This document shows positions 29,695 through 39,267 of a DNA stretch of 39,267 nucleotides, in pieces. The notes below the pieces were generated by a model. That model was not told where the DNA came from, made no database searches, and worked only from the letters and a program-made list of their open reading frames with translations. This DNA comes from Plantago elongata. Its lineage: Eukaryota > Streptophyta > Magnoliopsida > Lamiales > Plantaginaceae. The position numbers and the translations under genes were made by a program. How positions within the stretch are numbered: position 1 is the stretch's first letter; each line of letters starts with the position of its first letter. The stretch spans positions 1 through 39,267 of the forward strand of contig JAYMSP010000900.1 in the NCBI GenBank assembly GCA_036897095.1. Reading direction: 5' to 3'.

Positions 29695-31680
29695 GGCAAG
29701 CCAACCGATTCGTCGGGATTAATATCTGTCTTTGCTCTTTCATGTCCAAGAATGGATAGAAGAACATACTAGTAGGAGGAGATCTTTTCTTTTGCACCCA
29801 AATATCTTCTTTCAATATGTGGCCTGTTTCTCTACCCGTCTTGGTCGGTGTCCAAGGACTTTTTACGTAAGTGTAACATCGACTCCTCATTAGAATACGA
29901 ATTCGATTTTTTGGTGTATTAGGCATCCATAAGGTCCACGTGTGTCATCGACTTGTTTGAGGTCTATAGATTTTAGACTAGAAATTTCGATGTCATATAT
30001 AACTTTCGACAATTTTATGTGGCATCGACTTATCACTGGAACAAAAATTCAACTTTTCGGTGTCTTATGCATCTTTGAAGTCCACACGCATTCTCATAGA
30101 TGCTAGGCTAGGAACTTCATTTGTCGGTGGTGTCATAAATGCATATCTTAGACGCATTTGCATCATATGATCAAAACACAAGTTCGATTGGTGTGTATCA
30201 ACGATACGGAGGATAGGTGATGATCTTTATAAGAACGTCTTAAACTGGCGTATCAATACCTCAGAGGCATGACCTTAGTCCACTTATAGGGCTTTACCTA
30301 AGCATACAAGCAAAATCTTAAACTGTCAAGACGTTCCAAAATCTTCGATACGTGACCTCAGCTCACTCGCGGCGCATTACCTTACAAACCAGCGAATTGA
30401 ATCTCAATGGAAGTCCCCTCGAGGGCCATGGGTTTGAGAGGTCCAGGTGAGACATGTCCATAGCACTCAGTTTTACCTTGGTATGAGCCTTCTTAGTCAT
30501 CGGGGGCTCTAAGCTCACATGAGGAGGAATGGCCATGGGAAACCCCATCCCAACTCTCACATGAACCTTCTTATATAGTCATCAAATTTGTTCCCTTGGG
30601 TTCCTAAACATACCTCCATATGGGTCATGTAGGTACGCATTCACTACCCAACTATATATATCCGAGCTCTTATAGGCTCCCCCTCGGCCTCGACATCTTC
30701 GTTGATTCATAACCCGACTTATACAAAGCAAGCCCGATAATAGGGTCCAACCCTCCCTTCTTCTTCCTCACTTGCACCATGGAAAGACTGTCTCAATCAT
30801 TTTTAAGTAGAAAACATAACAAAACTGCCTTTATCGATGCTTTGGGTCTACTTTAGTACTTGGTCAAAATCTAGCATCATCACTATACTACAAATTTGAT
30901 ATGTGGTCTCATAAACATATGTGTATGTTGCAAGTATATTTATTGGACTGATCGATGTTAGACTAATAATTCAATTTCGATGACATAAATACATAACATA
31001 ATATGCATACTACAGTTAAAAAATTCACATTTTCATTCATGTTGATTTGCTAGCTGAACTTCTTTTCACGTTCAAAATTCTCCAATCCAATTGAAGAACA
31101 CACAAACATGGCACAAAATCACAAACCAATAACATATTGAATTTGTTAAGGCTACAACCTAATATCAGACACTTGTAATTTTAGTTTATATTTTTAAAAT
31201 TAAAAAGCATCAATAAAATTGTTGTTTATTCATATTTCAATAGTTAAAACTCAATAAGTAAGATTTATATTAAAATAACTCACATTACATCTTCGTCCAC
31301 CACTTTCACATTAATTTATTTATAAAATTCACAAAATTAATGTTAAAACGAACGTAGTATATAAAAATTACAGTGTTCTTTTCCACTGGGATACACGGTA
31401 TAATGAATATTTCATATGAAATTGACAGACTAATAAACGCAAACCCCGATCTAAATCTAGGATTCTAGGGTCTTCTATTCTATTGCACGTAGGTCAACGA
31501 TGATTGAAGTAACATTATAATCTGAGCAAGAAAACGTGTTGCTTCGCTTCCAAAAAGCAGCTCCAATTCTCGACTTCCATTACCAACACAACCTAACGAG
31601 TCTTAAAACCAGAAACAAACCCTTCCTCCTCCAACCCATCCAACACGACGCCGTTCACACCGCCATTTCGCCGCCCGATA
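29695..31680. other. Intergenic region between the divergent R3H and bZIP genes
   Basis: The left part holds an imperfect tandem repeat (29872-30180). The segment 30240-30800 has higher GC content and a different texture, with broken frames that suggest an old retroelement fragment, but nothing identifiable. The segment 30800-31680 is AT-rich and contains the bZIP promoter; a TGCACGTA motif with an ACGT core lies near 31484. Confidence 0.4.
29872..30180. repeat. Imperfect tandem repeat, period about 146 bp
   Basis: TGTAACATCGACTCCTCATT at 29872 and TGTGGCATCGACTTATCACT at 30018 start two related units. They share the sub-blocks AAAATTCAACTTTTCGGTGT/ACGAATTCGATTTTTTGGTG, GGCATC, and AGGTCCAC/AAGTCCAC, in the same order. 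A third, weaker start (TTTGCATCATATGATCAAAA) follows near 30156. Confidence 0.7.
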
Positions 31681-34600
31681 ATGGCCGATCCGACAATCAT
31701 CCCCGTCGATCCGCCACCCACAGTCGCCGATTTTGGTTACGGCCTCGATATTCCACCTCTCGACGACACCTTCTTCTCCCACGATGGCGAAACCCTCTCG
31801 ATCGGCGATATGGATTTCGACACGCAATTCCTCGACGAACTCGACCTCGACCTGTTGATTAACCCTATCGAAAACCAACAGCAACCGGAATTCCAATTCG
31901 CCGCTGATTCCAATCAATTCAATTATCAAAATTCTCAGGAGTTTTTGGGTGAGAACAGCTCAAATGAATTGCCTGGAAAGGATTCGGATCAGTTTTCTGG
32001 TTATCACGATGTTAGGACACCTGAATCGAACGGATCGAATGGAAAGAGCTGGCCTTCGCCGGAGTCCCAGGCCTCGGGGAATTGCAGGTCGGATATATCA
32101 ACCGAGGTGTCGAATAATCCGGTGAGTTCTTCGCCTAATTCGGATAATATTTATTCTAAAATTGGAGTTGTTGATGAGAAGATTAAGTTAGACCACGATT
32201 CGGATAAAAAACAACCGAAACCTAGGGGTTCGTTACTCAAAAGGAAAAAGCATGTGGAGGAGATGGTGATGGATAGTAACAATTGTGATAATAGTGATAC
32301 GAATGCGAAGGATAGAGATAATGATGGGGATGAAAAGAAGAAGGCGAGGTTGATTAGGAATAGGGAGAGTGCTCAGCTTTCGAGACAGAGGAAGAAGCAT
32401 TACGTTGAGGAGTTGGAGGATAAGGTGAAGTCTATGAATGCTACTATTCAGGATTTGAATATGAAGGTTTCGTATTTCATGGCAGAAAATGCGACGTTGA
32501 GGCAGCAAATGGGTGGTGTTGGTGGAGTTCAGCCTCCTCCCATGGTAACAGCGGCCCCGGGAGTGTACGCTCAACCAGCAATGATGTATCCCTGGATGCA
32601 TTATGCTCCTCCGTATATGGTGAAGCCGCAGGGTTCCCAGGTGCCATTGGTGCCTATCCCCAGATGGAAACCTCAACAGCCTGCTCAGGCATCGAAGGTC
32701 AGTAAGAAGGTGGATAATAAGAAGAATGAGGGACGGAAGGTCAAGAAGGTTGCAGGTGTTAGTTTCCTGGGTTTAGTGTTTTTTATACTTTTGTTTGGAG
32801 GCTTGGTACCGTTGGTTAACGTGAGGTATGGAGGAGTTAAGGAGGCATTTAGTGGCCGAGAAAGCTATGTTGGAGGTGGTTATCACCAGAACCATCATGG
32901 TAAGGTGTTGATGAAGAATGGGACTGATGGTATTGGTAATGGAAGTGAACCTCTTGCCGCATCACTGTATGTTCCCCGGAATGATAAACTTGTTAAGATA
33001 GATGGAAACTTGATTATTCACTCTGTTTTAGCTAGTGAGAAAGCTATGGCGTCTCACAAAGAGGAAGCTGACAAGACTAGTCTTGCCGTCCTTGAAGCTC
33101 TAGTACCTGCTGTTCCTGTCACTGGTGTGGCAAAAGCACACCCCCCACTAAGGGCACTTGGTTCTGGTTCAGCAGATAAGGATGGTTTGAAGTCATCTGA
33201 TGGCAAGATGCATGAATGGTTCCGTGAAAGCCTTGCTGGTAATCAGACGTCCTTACCCATCTATTTATTTTTTGAGATTCTTAATTGTTTATATTATTTG
33301 TCTCTTTCTTTTGGTCAACCCATTCTGCTAATTGGTGGCTTAATTTTACCATAACTAATTTACAACAAAAATATCTGTTATGAGCAAAATTATGGTGACA
33401 TGCTAGGTAGCGAGTGTATTGGTAGACCTCCATTATCATATATTTCTGGACTTTTTAAATTACTACTCGGGTGACACTTTACCCATATACGATATATATG
33501 AGGACCTTTGTAGTGTAATTTGGAATGATGAAATTTGTCGACCCAAATGTATTATCAATTATGATATCAGAAGAAGTAATTTGATTGTCTAATTCGTTAT
33601 TGGTGATAGCAGACACAATGCACATCTGCTGGATAGATAAGTACTGTTAATTGCCTCTTAGTAATTACGTTGAAACTGAATATTACTGGGTTGTTTGGCG
33701 CAGAGTTTTACTGGGTGAACAAATAGATATCTGGGTTTTTTTTGAGTTGGGTTTTTAAGAAAGAATTTACTTGTGTAAGAAAGAAGTGGTGGATTTTGAT
33801 AATTTTAAGGTTATTTGTAATTTTGTTTGATTGTTTAAGATTGCTAGTATCAATAAGAAATAAAGTGAGAAAGAGTAGTGTAGCAAGAGAAATATAATTG
33901 TTTAGTTGAGTTGAGATCTGAGTTATAATTATAATTCTTAATCTGGCAATGCCATGCCTGGAGTTTAAGTCCTGATCCCGGTCGGCGCCACCCCTAGACT
34001 AAATACTGTGCCAAATACTAGGATGGACTTTAGCCCTATGCCAAACAGTCGGTGAGATTTTACATCAGGATTGAGTTACTAAAAATACCTCTGTTTTTGT
34101 TAATGAACTTATCTGGCTAATCATATATTAGTCTCTTTGGGGACCATTATAATAGAGGGACCAAAAGGGACTGACAAACATTATATATTAAACAAAATAT
34201 TTGAGATTTTTAGTAAGGACATCGGTGTTATTTATACACAACACAATGCATATTATATATTCACTCATAAGACATTATGTTTGAAACATTATACTTGTAC
34301 GTGAGTTCAGTCAGTCCCTCATGTCCACTACTCCACTAAGGCATGTCTCTTTTAAGGCTTTGTGTAATGCTAATGGTTATTTGAGGTGGAAAATGAAAAT
34401 GTTTTCTGTTATTGTATATATATTCATGTTTCAGTAAGCATAACTGGTTCCTCAACTCTTTTTATCCAGGGCCAATGTTGGCTTCCGGCATGTGTACTGA
34501 AGTTTTCCAGTTTGATGTGTCATCTGCCATAGTTCCTGCAAGTACTAAAAGAAATATTTCTGAAGAGCGGAATCAGAATTCTACACAACTCGCCCAGGGG

Positions 34601-34912
34601 AGGAATAGAAGAATCCTCTATGACCATCTTGTTCCCCTTCCTGATTCTTCTCTCAATATTTCTAGAGAACCTGCTGGGAAAAGTTCGCACAGGGAGAACT
34701 TGAATGGAAATAAAAACTCTTCTATGGTAGTTTCGGTACTCGTTGAACCAAGAGAGGCAGGTGATGGTGATATCGATATGGATGGTGTTATGGGAAAGAA
34801 ATCCCTTTCACGTATATTTGTTGTGGTATTAGTTGACAGTGTCAAGTATGTAACTTACTCGTGCATGCTTCCCTTCAAGAGCTCTTCTACTCCCCATCTA
34901 GTGACTACCTGA
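31681..34912 (+). CDS. ER membrane-anchored bZIP transcription factor (bZIP17/49 type)
   Basis: Stress-activated factor that sits in the ER membrane and is released by Golgi proteases to act in the nucleus in ER and salt stress. Exons are 31681-33238 and 34470-34912; the frame closes to 2001 nt (666 aa). An acidic N-terminal activation region is followed by the bZIP at about residues 218-278 (basic region RLIRNRESAQLSRQRKKHYV, then a leucine zipper). A Pro/Tyr-rich segment comes next, then a single membrane helix at about 357-380 (VAGVSFLGLVFFILLFGG). The lumenal side has the site-1 protease motif RRIL at residues 566-569 (NRRILYDHLVPL). The junction reads SLAGPMLASGMCTEVFQFD, the family pattern. 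The first exon could be read 39 codons into the intron, but that product would lose the protease site. Neighbours support bZIP17/49 rather than bZIP28. Confidence 0.94.
33689..34052. mobile_element. Possible MITE in the bZIP intron
   Basis: The left sequence GGTTGTTTGGCGCAGAG (about 33689-33705) resembles the complement of the right sequence, GACTGTTTGGCATAGGG (about 34034-34050). The TGTTTGGC core is typical of several plant MITE ends. No matching target duplication was found, so the exact ends are unsure. Confidence 0.4.
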
Positions 34913-35447
34913 GAAGTTTGATTGAGAGTTGCAGAAGTTTGTCGAACCAGTTTTGTGAATACTCGAGGTTATAGCATAGTTTACCTTAGTAGGGTTTGTA
35001 TGTACAACTTGTATGCTCTTTTTCTTTATTGTGGGAATAACTTGTATACTTGGATATGGAGTTCTAAACTTCTAATATTTATCAGATGCTGATGTTAACT
35101 GATGTATCATTGTCTTTTTTTCTCTCTCGCAACTCCCAAATTCACTACCGTTTTTCAGTTCATTTCTGCCTTGATTTCTTTAGATTCTTGGTTAAGGCTT
35201 TATTAGCAGTTGGAAGTATCATCAATCATGCGGTGGATGTGGACAATGTACATGGAGAAAGTGAGCACAACACTTTGGAAGGCAAGAATTTCGGTAGATT
35301 TCTATTTAGAACATAATAAGTATTCTCGCAACTTTACAAATCAATTTCAGAGTCAAGTTGTCTGAAATCTGAATCACTGATGGATCTTTGTCTGTGGTGT
35401 AGGATAGATATCCTGATTCTCACTTGTGTACATAGCAAAAAGTGTTT
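34913..35447. other. Short spacer between convergent bZIP and PPD6 genes
   Basis: The two genes point towards each other and the spacer must contain both 3' untranslated regions. Small reading frames here have no family match. No other feature was seen. Confidence 0.5.
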
Positions 35448-38400
35448 CTAAACTTCAAATGAATCAAGTATTGCCTGTAAGGTCTTCTGAGATGTCTGCC
35501 ATTGTCTATCATTAGCACTGGCAACAAAGAGAACAACTGTGCTTCCTTTCGCGGTTGCCTTTGCTAGATTGTGAGTTCCCGTTAGCGCATATGGAGTCTC
35601 CAGAACATATTTATAATACTGCAACAATAAAATACTTATGGTTACTCGGCATTATAATGGTGACCAAGTTACAGTAGGTACACAACACAATTCAAGAAGG
35701 AAAAAGGCCATACCGTTTGATCTCCTCGTTTCTCAATTGAAGTTTCGAGGAGTTCATCAGGGTCCAGTGTATTTCCGGTGACAAAGGGACCAAGAGAAGC
35801 AATGAGTTTCTCTGGGCTCCCAATATCTTCTATTGTCGCATTGGGTTTATTCGTAAGGCGTATTAGTGGAGAAGCTACGACCTGGATTTTCCCCTGTTTT
35901 TCGTCTTCAAATTTGACCTCGACCCAGGGCTCAGCGCACTTAGGTTGGCAGTAATTCCCGGATAATATGTTGGCTACTCGCATCTGTTTCCATGTTGGTG
36001 GAATGATGAATTTATAGGGCTGTACATTTCCTGCAAGGAACTAGATTCAGAGCTCTATAAGCCACATAGACATAATGTAATTAAAAGCAAAAACCAGCAG
36101 ATGGATCATTCAGGTCTCTAAAATTGCTTAAAAATCATGTCTAGTTCTGAAACGGGAAATACAAAAGCTCTTGGATTGTTAATGTCCTCCAAAGAAAACC
36201 AAATTCATATTCCGGCAAAGTTTAACATACAAATAATACTTCCACGATACTTTATAAGTTCAAGTTTACAGATATAATATTTTTATATAATAATATTAGA
36301 ACGATTGAGTCACGTGTATGATCTGGTTGGGTTTGAACATGCACCTGGGTTCGAATATAATATCCAAAGACAATCTTATCTTTCCATTTAAACGTCCTCT
36401 CTGATTAGAACTCGCCACGAATACAAAAAAATATTAAAGTATTAATATAAACTGATTATTTGTAATTACAAACTTATATTTTAAATTATTTACAAATTAT
36501 ATTTAATTGTTATATTATTTCATCTATAAATTTTTCGAGTTGTCAAATTAGAAATTAATAGTTACAATTTCAAACCAAACTATATAACTTTGAAATTAAC
36601 ATGTATCGGTACAAACGTATCACATAATTATATATCGTATATAGTATGCAATGTTAATTATATATGGTAATAAATTTTATGTCGAGCGAGCTAAATACTA
36701 TCCGCAACTATACAATTACGATGCCTTATCCTCCTCCTATATTTCAATACGTTACTGTTGCAATATTAGTGTCCAAGTTCGGACTACTCTCGTAGGATTC
36801 TACTACAGTGGCCTCCTAACTTGAATCCCGGGGTGATCACCCTACTAAAATTAAAATTAAGTTATATTTAAAAAAATAATACTCAAAATTAAAGTCATGA
36901 AATCATTTTTAAATATATGTGTTTCAATTGTAAAACTAATATTTTAACTTTACATAAATATGAATAATTTATTAAGTATATATATATTGACACTCATTTT
37001 CAAATATATGTATTTTAAGTGGAAATTTTCATACTTCGCCAATAAATAATTTAAGTGTATATTTATAATGTGTGAAATTAAACCTGTAACGATTTTGAAG
37101 AATTTATTTCATTAGAATATAATTTTAAACCCTTGTAAATGTTCTATATGAAATTCTATAGAAACAAATTAAAACATAAAAATTTTAAAAAGAGAAAAAA
37201 ATATTAATTGAAAATTTTCATATTATTTTAAAAATTCATTTGCATACATATAATATCCAAACATCTTGGACCCTGTGCGGAGGTCGTTGCACGTGTTCAA
37301 ATCCGGCCTCGAGAGATGACAAAGCAAGGTGATTCTAAGCGAATAATTTTGACGAAGATGAAATCAAATATGGAGCTATTGATACCTTTGTTTCGTTTCG
37401 TATTACAACATGCCTACATCGTACCCATAAAATGAATTGTATGGATGGAGTAAAGATGGATTGATGATCGAAGACATGCATCTTTCTTTCTTTTTGTTTT
37501 AGTATATATGAATGACGTTACTTGACAACTGATCTCCACATATGAATTTAATGAGCTTGTTGATGCTATTACAAGTTTAATGGCAATTACCATATTCCGA
37601 TCGGGGTGCTATTAAAAATTTAATCGCAATTTTTAAATATTAGGAGTTGATTGGTAAAGCATTTAAATGTCCCAATTTAGCTCGATGAACAATGATTTGG
37701 CTTAAAATACACTTCAAATACCTCATTTCAATTCCATTCCAAACACAATTTCACCAAAATCCCATCCAAATGGCCATTTGATTGCCATGCCAATCAGCCC
37801 CTATTCTTCTACATCTTTGGTATTTTAAAAAAAAACTATATAGTGAGACACATTTTCTACATTTTATGTATACTGTACGATACTCCTTCCGGTCCATTAA
37901 AAACTCAAAAGAAGATTACTTTATATTAAGAAAAAATAATATAATAATTGTTTATGTTATATTAGTAAAGTTGTAATTGGATGATAAAGTAAGAGATAGA
38001 TGAAATAAAATGATGATGGAGTGAGAAAGATATATAATAAACAAATTAGTTATTACGATAAAAACTTTTTATTTATGAGTTATTAAGTTTATAACGGAAT
38101 GTTAAAAAAGTAAAACTAGGAAATTTTTAAAAGACAAGAGGGAGTAGTTAGTTAATTGTCCAGATGATATATTACAATCATTTTTTTACTCGAATTTGTT
38201 GATTTATTACATGCGCCAACAATATCTCATATATCGGAATTTCGTCATATACAAAGGTAGTGATTCAATCTCGAATATTATTTTAAAAGAAAAATAATTA
38301 AAAAATAAAATAAAATAATAGATAGCCACGACTAAAAGATATTAAAATAATCGCAATACGAATTTGTCCCGTGAAGCAAAGAAATGATTAGTTAAAAGTG

Positions 38401-38747
38401 AGTTTTAGCAAGTGAAGAAAAAGTAGCAGTAGATTACCAGCACGAAGAGCAGGGGTGTCCTTGGGAGTGGCGGTGAAGAGAACGAAAGATGGGTCGATAG
38501 AGGACTTGGGAAGGTAGGACCCAACCGCGATTTCTTTAGCTTCTGAAGGAGAAGCCAAAAATGGCAATGGCAGTACTACACCTATTGATCCATTAACGAA
38601 TATCTCCCTTCTCGATAAACCCAACTTCCAATCTCGATTCTTATTACTCTGAGAAGAAGAAAGTTTCTGTGGAATATAACAGACTGGTGTTTTTGATGAT
38701 GGAACTATTGGGATCGTTGAGACTATATTACAAGAATTTGCTGCCAT
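35448..38747 (-). CDS. PPD6: PsbP domain-containing protein 6, thylakoid lumen
   Basis: Chloroplast thylakoid-lumen protein of the PsbP-like family. Exons are 38438-38747, 35714-36030 and 35448-35618. The phases close to 798 nt (265 aa; the Arabidopsis protein is about the same length). The N-terminus is a Ser/Thr-rich transit peptide, followed by a twin-arginine lumenal signal: RR at residues 46-47 (LSRREIF), a hydrophobic stretch (about 52-66) and a likely cut after SEA (about 70). The mature domain has SFVLFTATPKDTPALRAGN and WKQMRVANILSGNYCQPKC with Cys131 and Cys135. The Arabidopsis homologue is known as a lumenal thioredoxin-target protein with this Cys pair. The end is TLQAILDSFEV. Intron 1 is unusually long (2.4 kb) and contains a Stowaway MITE. 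Recalled locus At3g56650. Confidence 0.95.
36031..37881. other. Large AT-rich part of PPD6 intron 1
   Basis: No exon or gene is visible. Box-B-like words (GGGTTCGAAT near 36349, GTTCAAATCC near 37296) could come from very old SINEs, but no A box or target duplication supports this. Confidence 0.4.
37883..38144. mobile_element. Stowaway MITE (Tc1/mariner type) in PPD6 intron 1
   Basis: The left end CTCCTTCCGGTCCATTAAAA and the complement of the right end CTCCCTCTTGTCTTTTAAAA agree at 15 of 20 positions and match the CTCCCTCCGTCC end typical of plant Stowaway elements. The dinucleotide TA is present on both sides (37881-37882 and 38145-38146). It is about 262 bp, AT-rich and without coding sequence. 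Confidence 0.85.
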
Positions 38748-39267
38748 TTTTCTATATGGTTTGCTTGGCTTCTTCTCTTATCTACTTTCGGATTATATAT
38801 GGCTGGCCATTGTCAAACGGACCCACCCACCCATCAATCCAATCTAATTTGTGGATCTTAGCTCATGCCTATACACGTTTCGTACTGGGCAACCCATTCG
38901 GTCCGTCGGTCTCAAATATGTTTTAAAAGCCGGGCCGGTCAATTGAGCCGTTCACCCTCTAAAAAGGTTCAATCGGGATCGAACCGATTGGACCGTTTTT
39001 GAGCCGTTTGAGCCGGTATGACGTCATATATAATATTATAAATATTTTATATACATATATACACACAAAATTTTCATAATTATAGATAAACATTACAAAA
39101 ATTTAAGACATCAACATATTTCCAATTGTTCGTTTACCCTTCACTAAAATGGGTTTATAAGATGAGTTACACACTCCTTCATTATATTTTCAATTAATTG
39201 TTAATTAAGCGAACACAAGTGTTATGTATTCAAAGGAATCAATCAATCCTCATTAATCTCAATTAAA
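38748..39267. other. PPD6 promoter and right-end repeats
   Basis: A TATA-like sequence on the minus strand (near 38794-38800) lies about 50 bases before the PPD6 start codon, with a GATAAG I-box-like word between them. From 38927 to about 39016 there are repeated words GAGCCG, GGTTCAATCG and GAACCGATTGG in both orientations. This resembles the edge of a small repeat or transposon that may run past the window. The rest is AT-rich. Confidence 0.35.

Noticed and set aside
29368..29926. Open frames upstream of the R3H gene
   Set aside because: They consist of simple TA/TG repeats and promoter DNA and show no protein pattern.
30363..30560. 65-codon minus-strand frame in the intergenic region
   Set aside because: It has no recognisable domain, and the surrounding frames are broken. 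At most it is an old element fragment.
31603..32676. Minus-strand frames opposite the bZIP first exon
   Set aside because: They are shadows of a conserved coding region with clear bZIP domains on the plus strand.
36300..37310. Additional SINEs in PPD6 intron 1 (GGGTTCGAAT, GTTCAAATCC words)
   Set aside because: Only single B-box-like words are present; no A box, tail or target duplication was found.

Overview
This window is nuclear DNA from a flowering plant, most likely a eudicot. Genes are split by GT-AG introns, the intergenic DNA is AT-rich, and the proteins match plant-specific families (ZF-HD homeobox, PsbP-domain, membrane-anchored bZIP, GARP/LUX). The asterid/Lamiales feel of the proteins is only an impression. 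Nothing here is prokaryotic, and I see no CRISPR array, origin or operon.

Layout: 645-2100 (+) mitochondrial/peroxisomal fission factor FIS1, five exons. 2850-4290 (-) a decayed piece of nuclear 45S rDNA (18S 3' part, ITS1, 5.8S, ITS2, 25S 5' part). 4365-4765 (-) a decayed fragment of a ZF-HD gene, followed by a Tourist-like MITE (4992-5172). 5861-6439 (-) the intact intronless ZF-HD homeobox gene. 8294-14935 (-) a 14-exon membralin gene with a tRNA-derived SINE in one intron. 16187-18444 a PIF/Harbinger element with a broken transposase. 18543-19764 (-) a SICKLE-like gene whose first exon looks broken. 22689-23074 (+) a frameshifted fragment of a canopy/DUF3456 gene. 23450-24121 (+) a LUX/PCL1-like GARP gene without a usable start codon. 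24994-29306 (-) an R3H-SUZ domain RNA-binding protein. 31681-34912 (+) a membrane-anchored bZIP of the bZIP17/49 type. 35448-38747 (-) the thylakoid-lumen PsbP-domain protein PPD6, with a Stowaway MITE in its first intron.

Six genes look intact: FIS1, ZHD, membralin, R3H, bZIP and PPD6. For each multi-exon gene the exon phases add up to a complete frame (168, 669, 357, 666 and 265 aa for FIS1, membralin, R3H, bZIP and PPD6). R3H - bZIP17/49 - PPD6 is in the same order as in Arabidopsis (recalled loci At3g56680, At3g56660, At3g56650), so the right third looks like an old syntenic block. The segments 2.8-5.2 kb and 16-24 kb hold most of the decayed copies and transposons.

The genes are not a pathway. 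FIS1 acts on organelle division. Membralin and the bZIP both belong to ER protein quality control. PPD6 is plastid-lumenal. I found no undescribed biological system. The most informative structures are a short SINE family with intact target-site duplications, the rDNA relic, the broken duplicates, and a small duplication at a FIS1 splice acceptor that creates a frame-breaking alternative acceptor.
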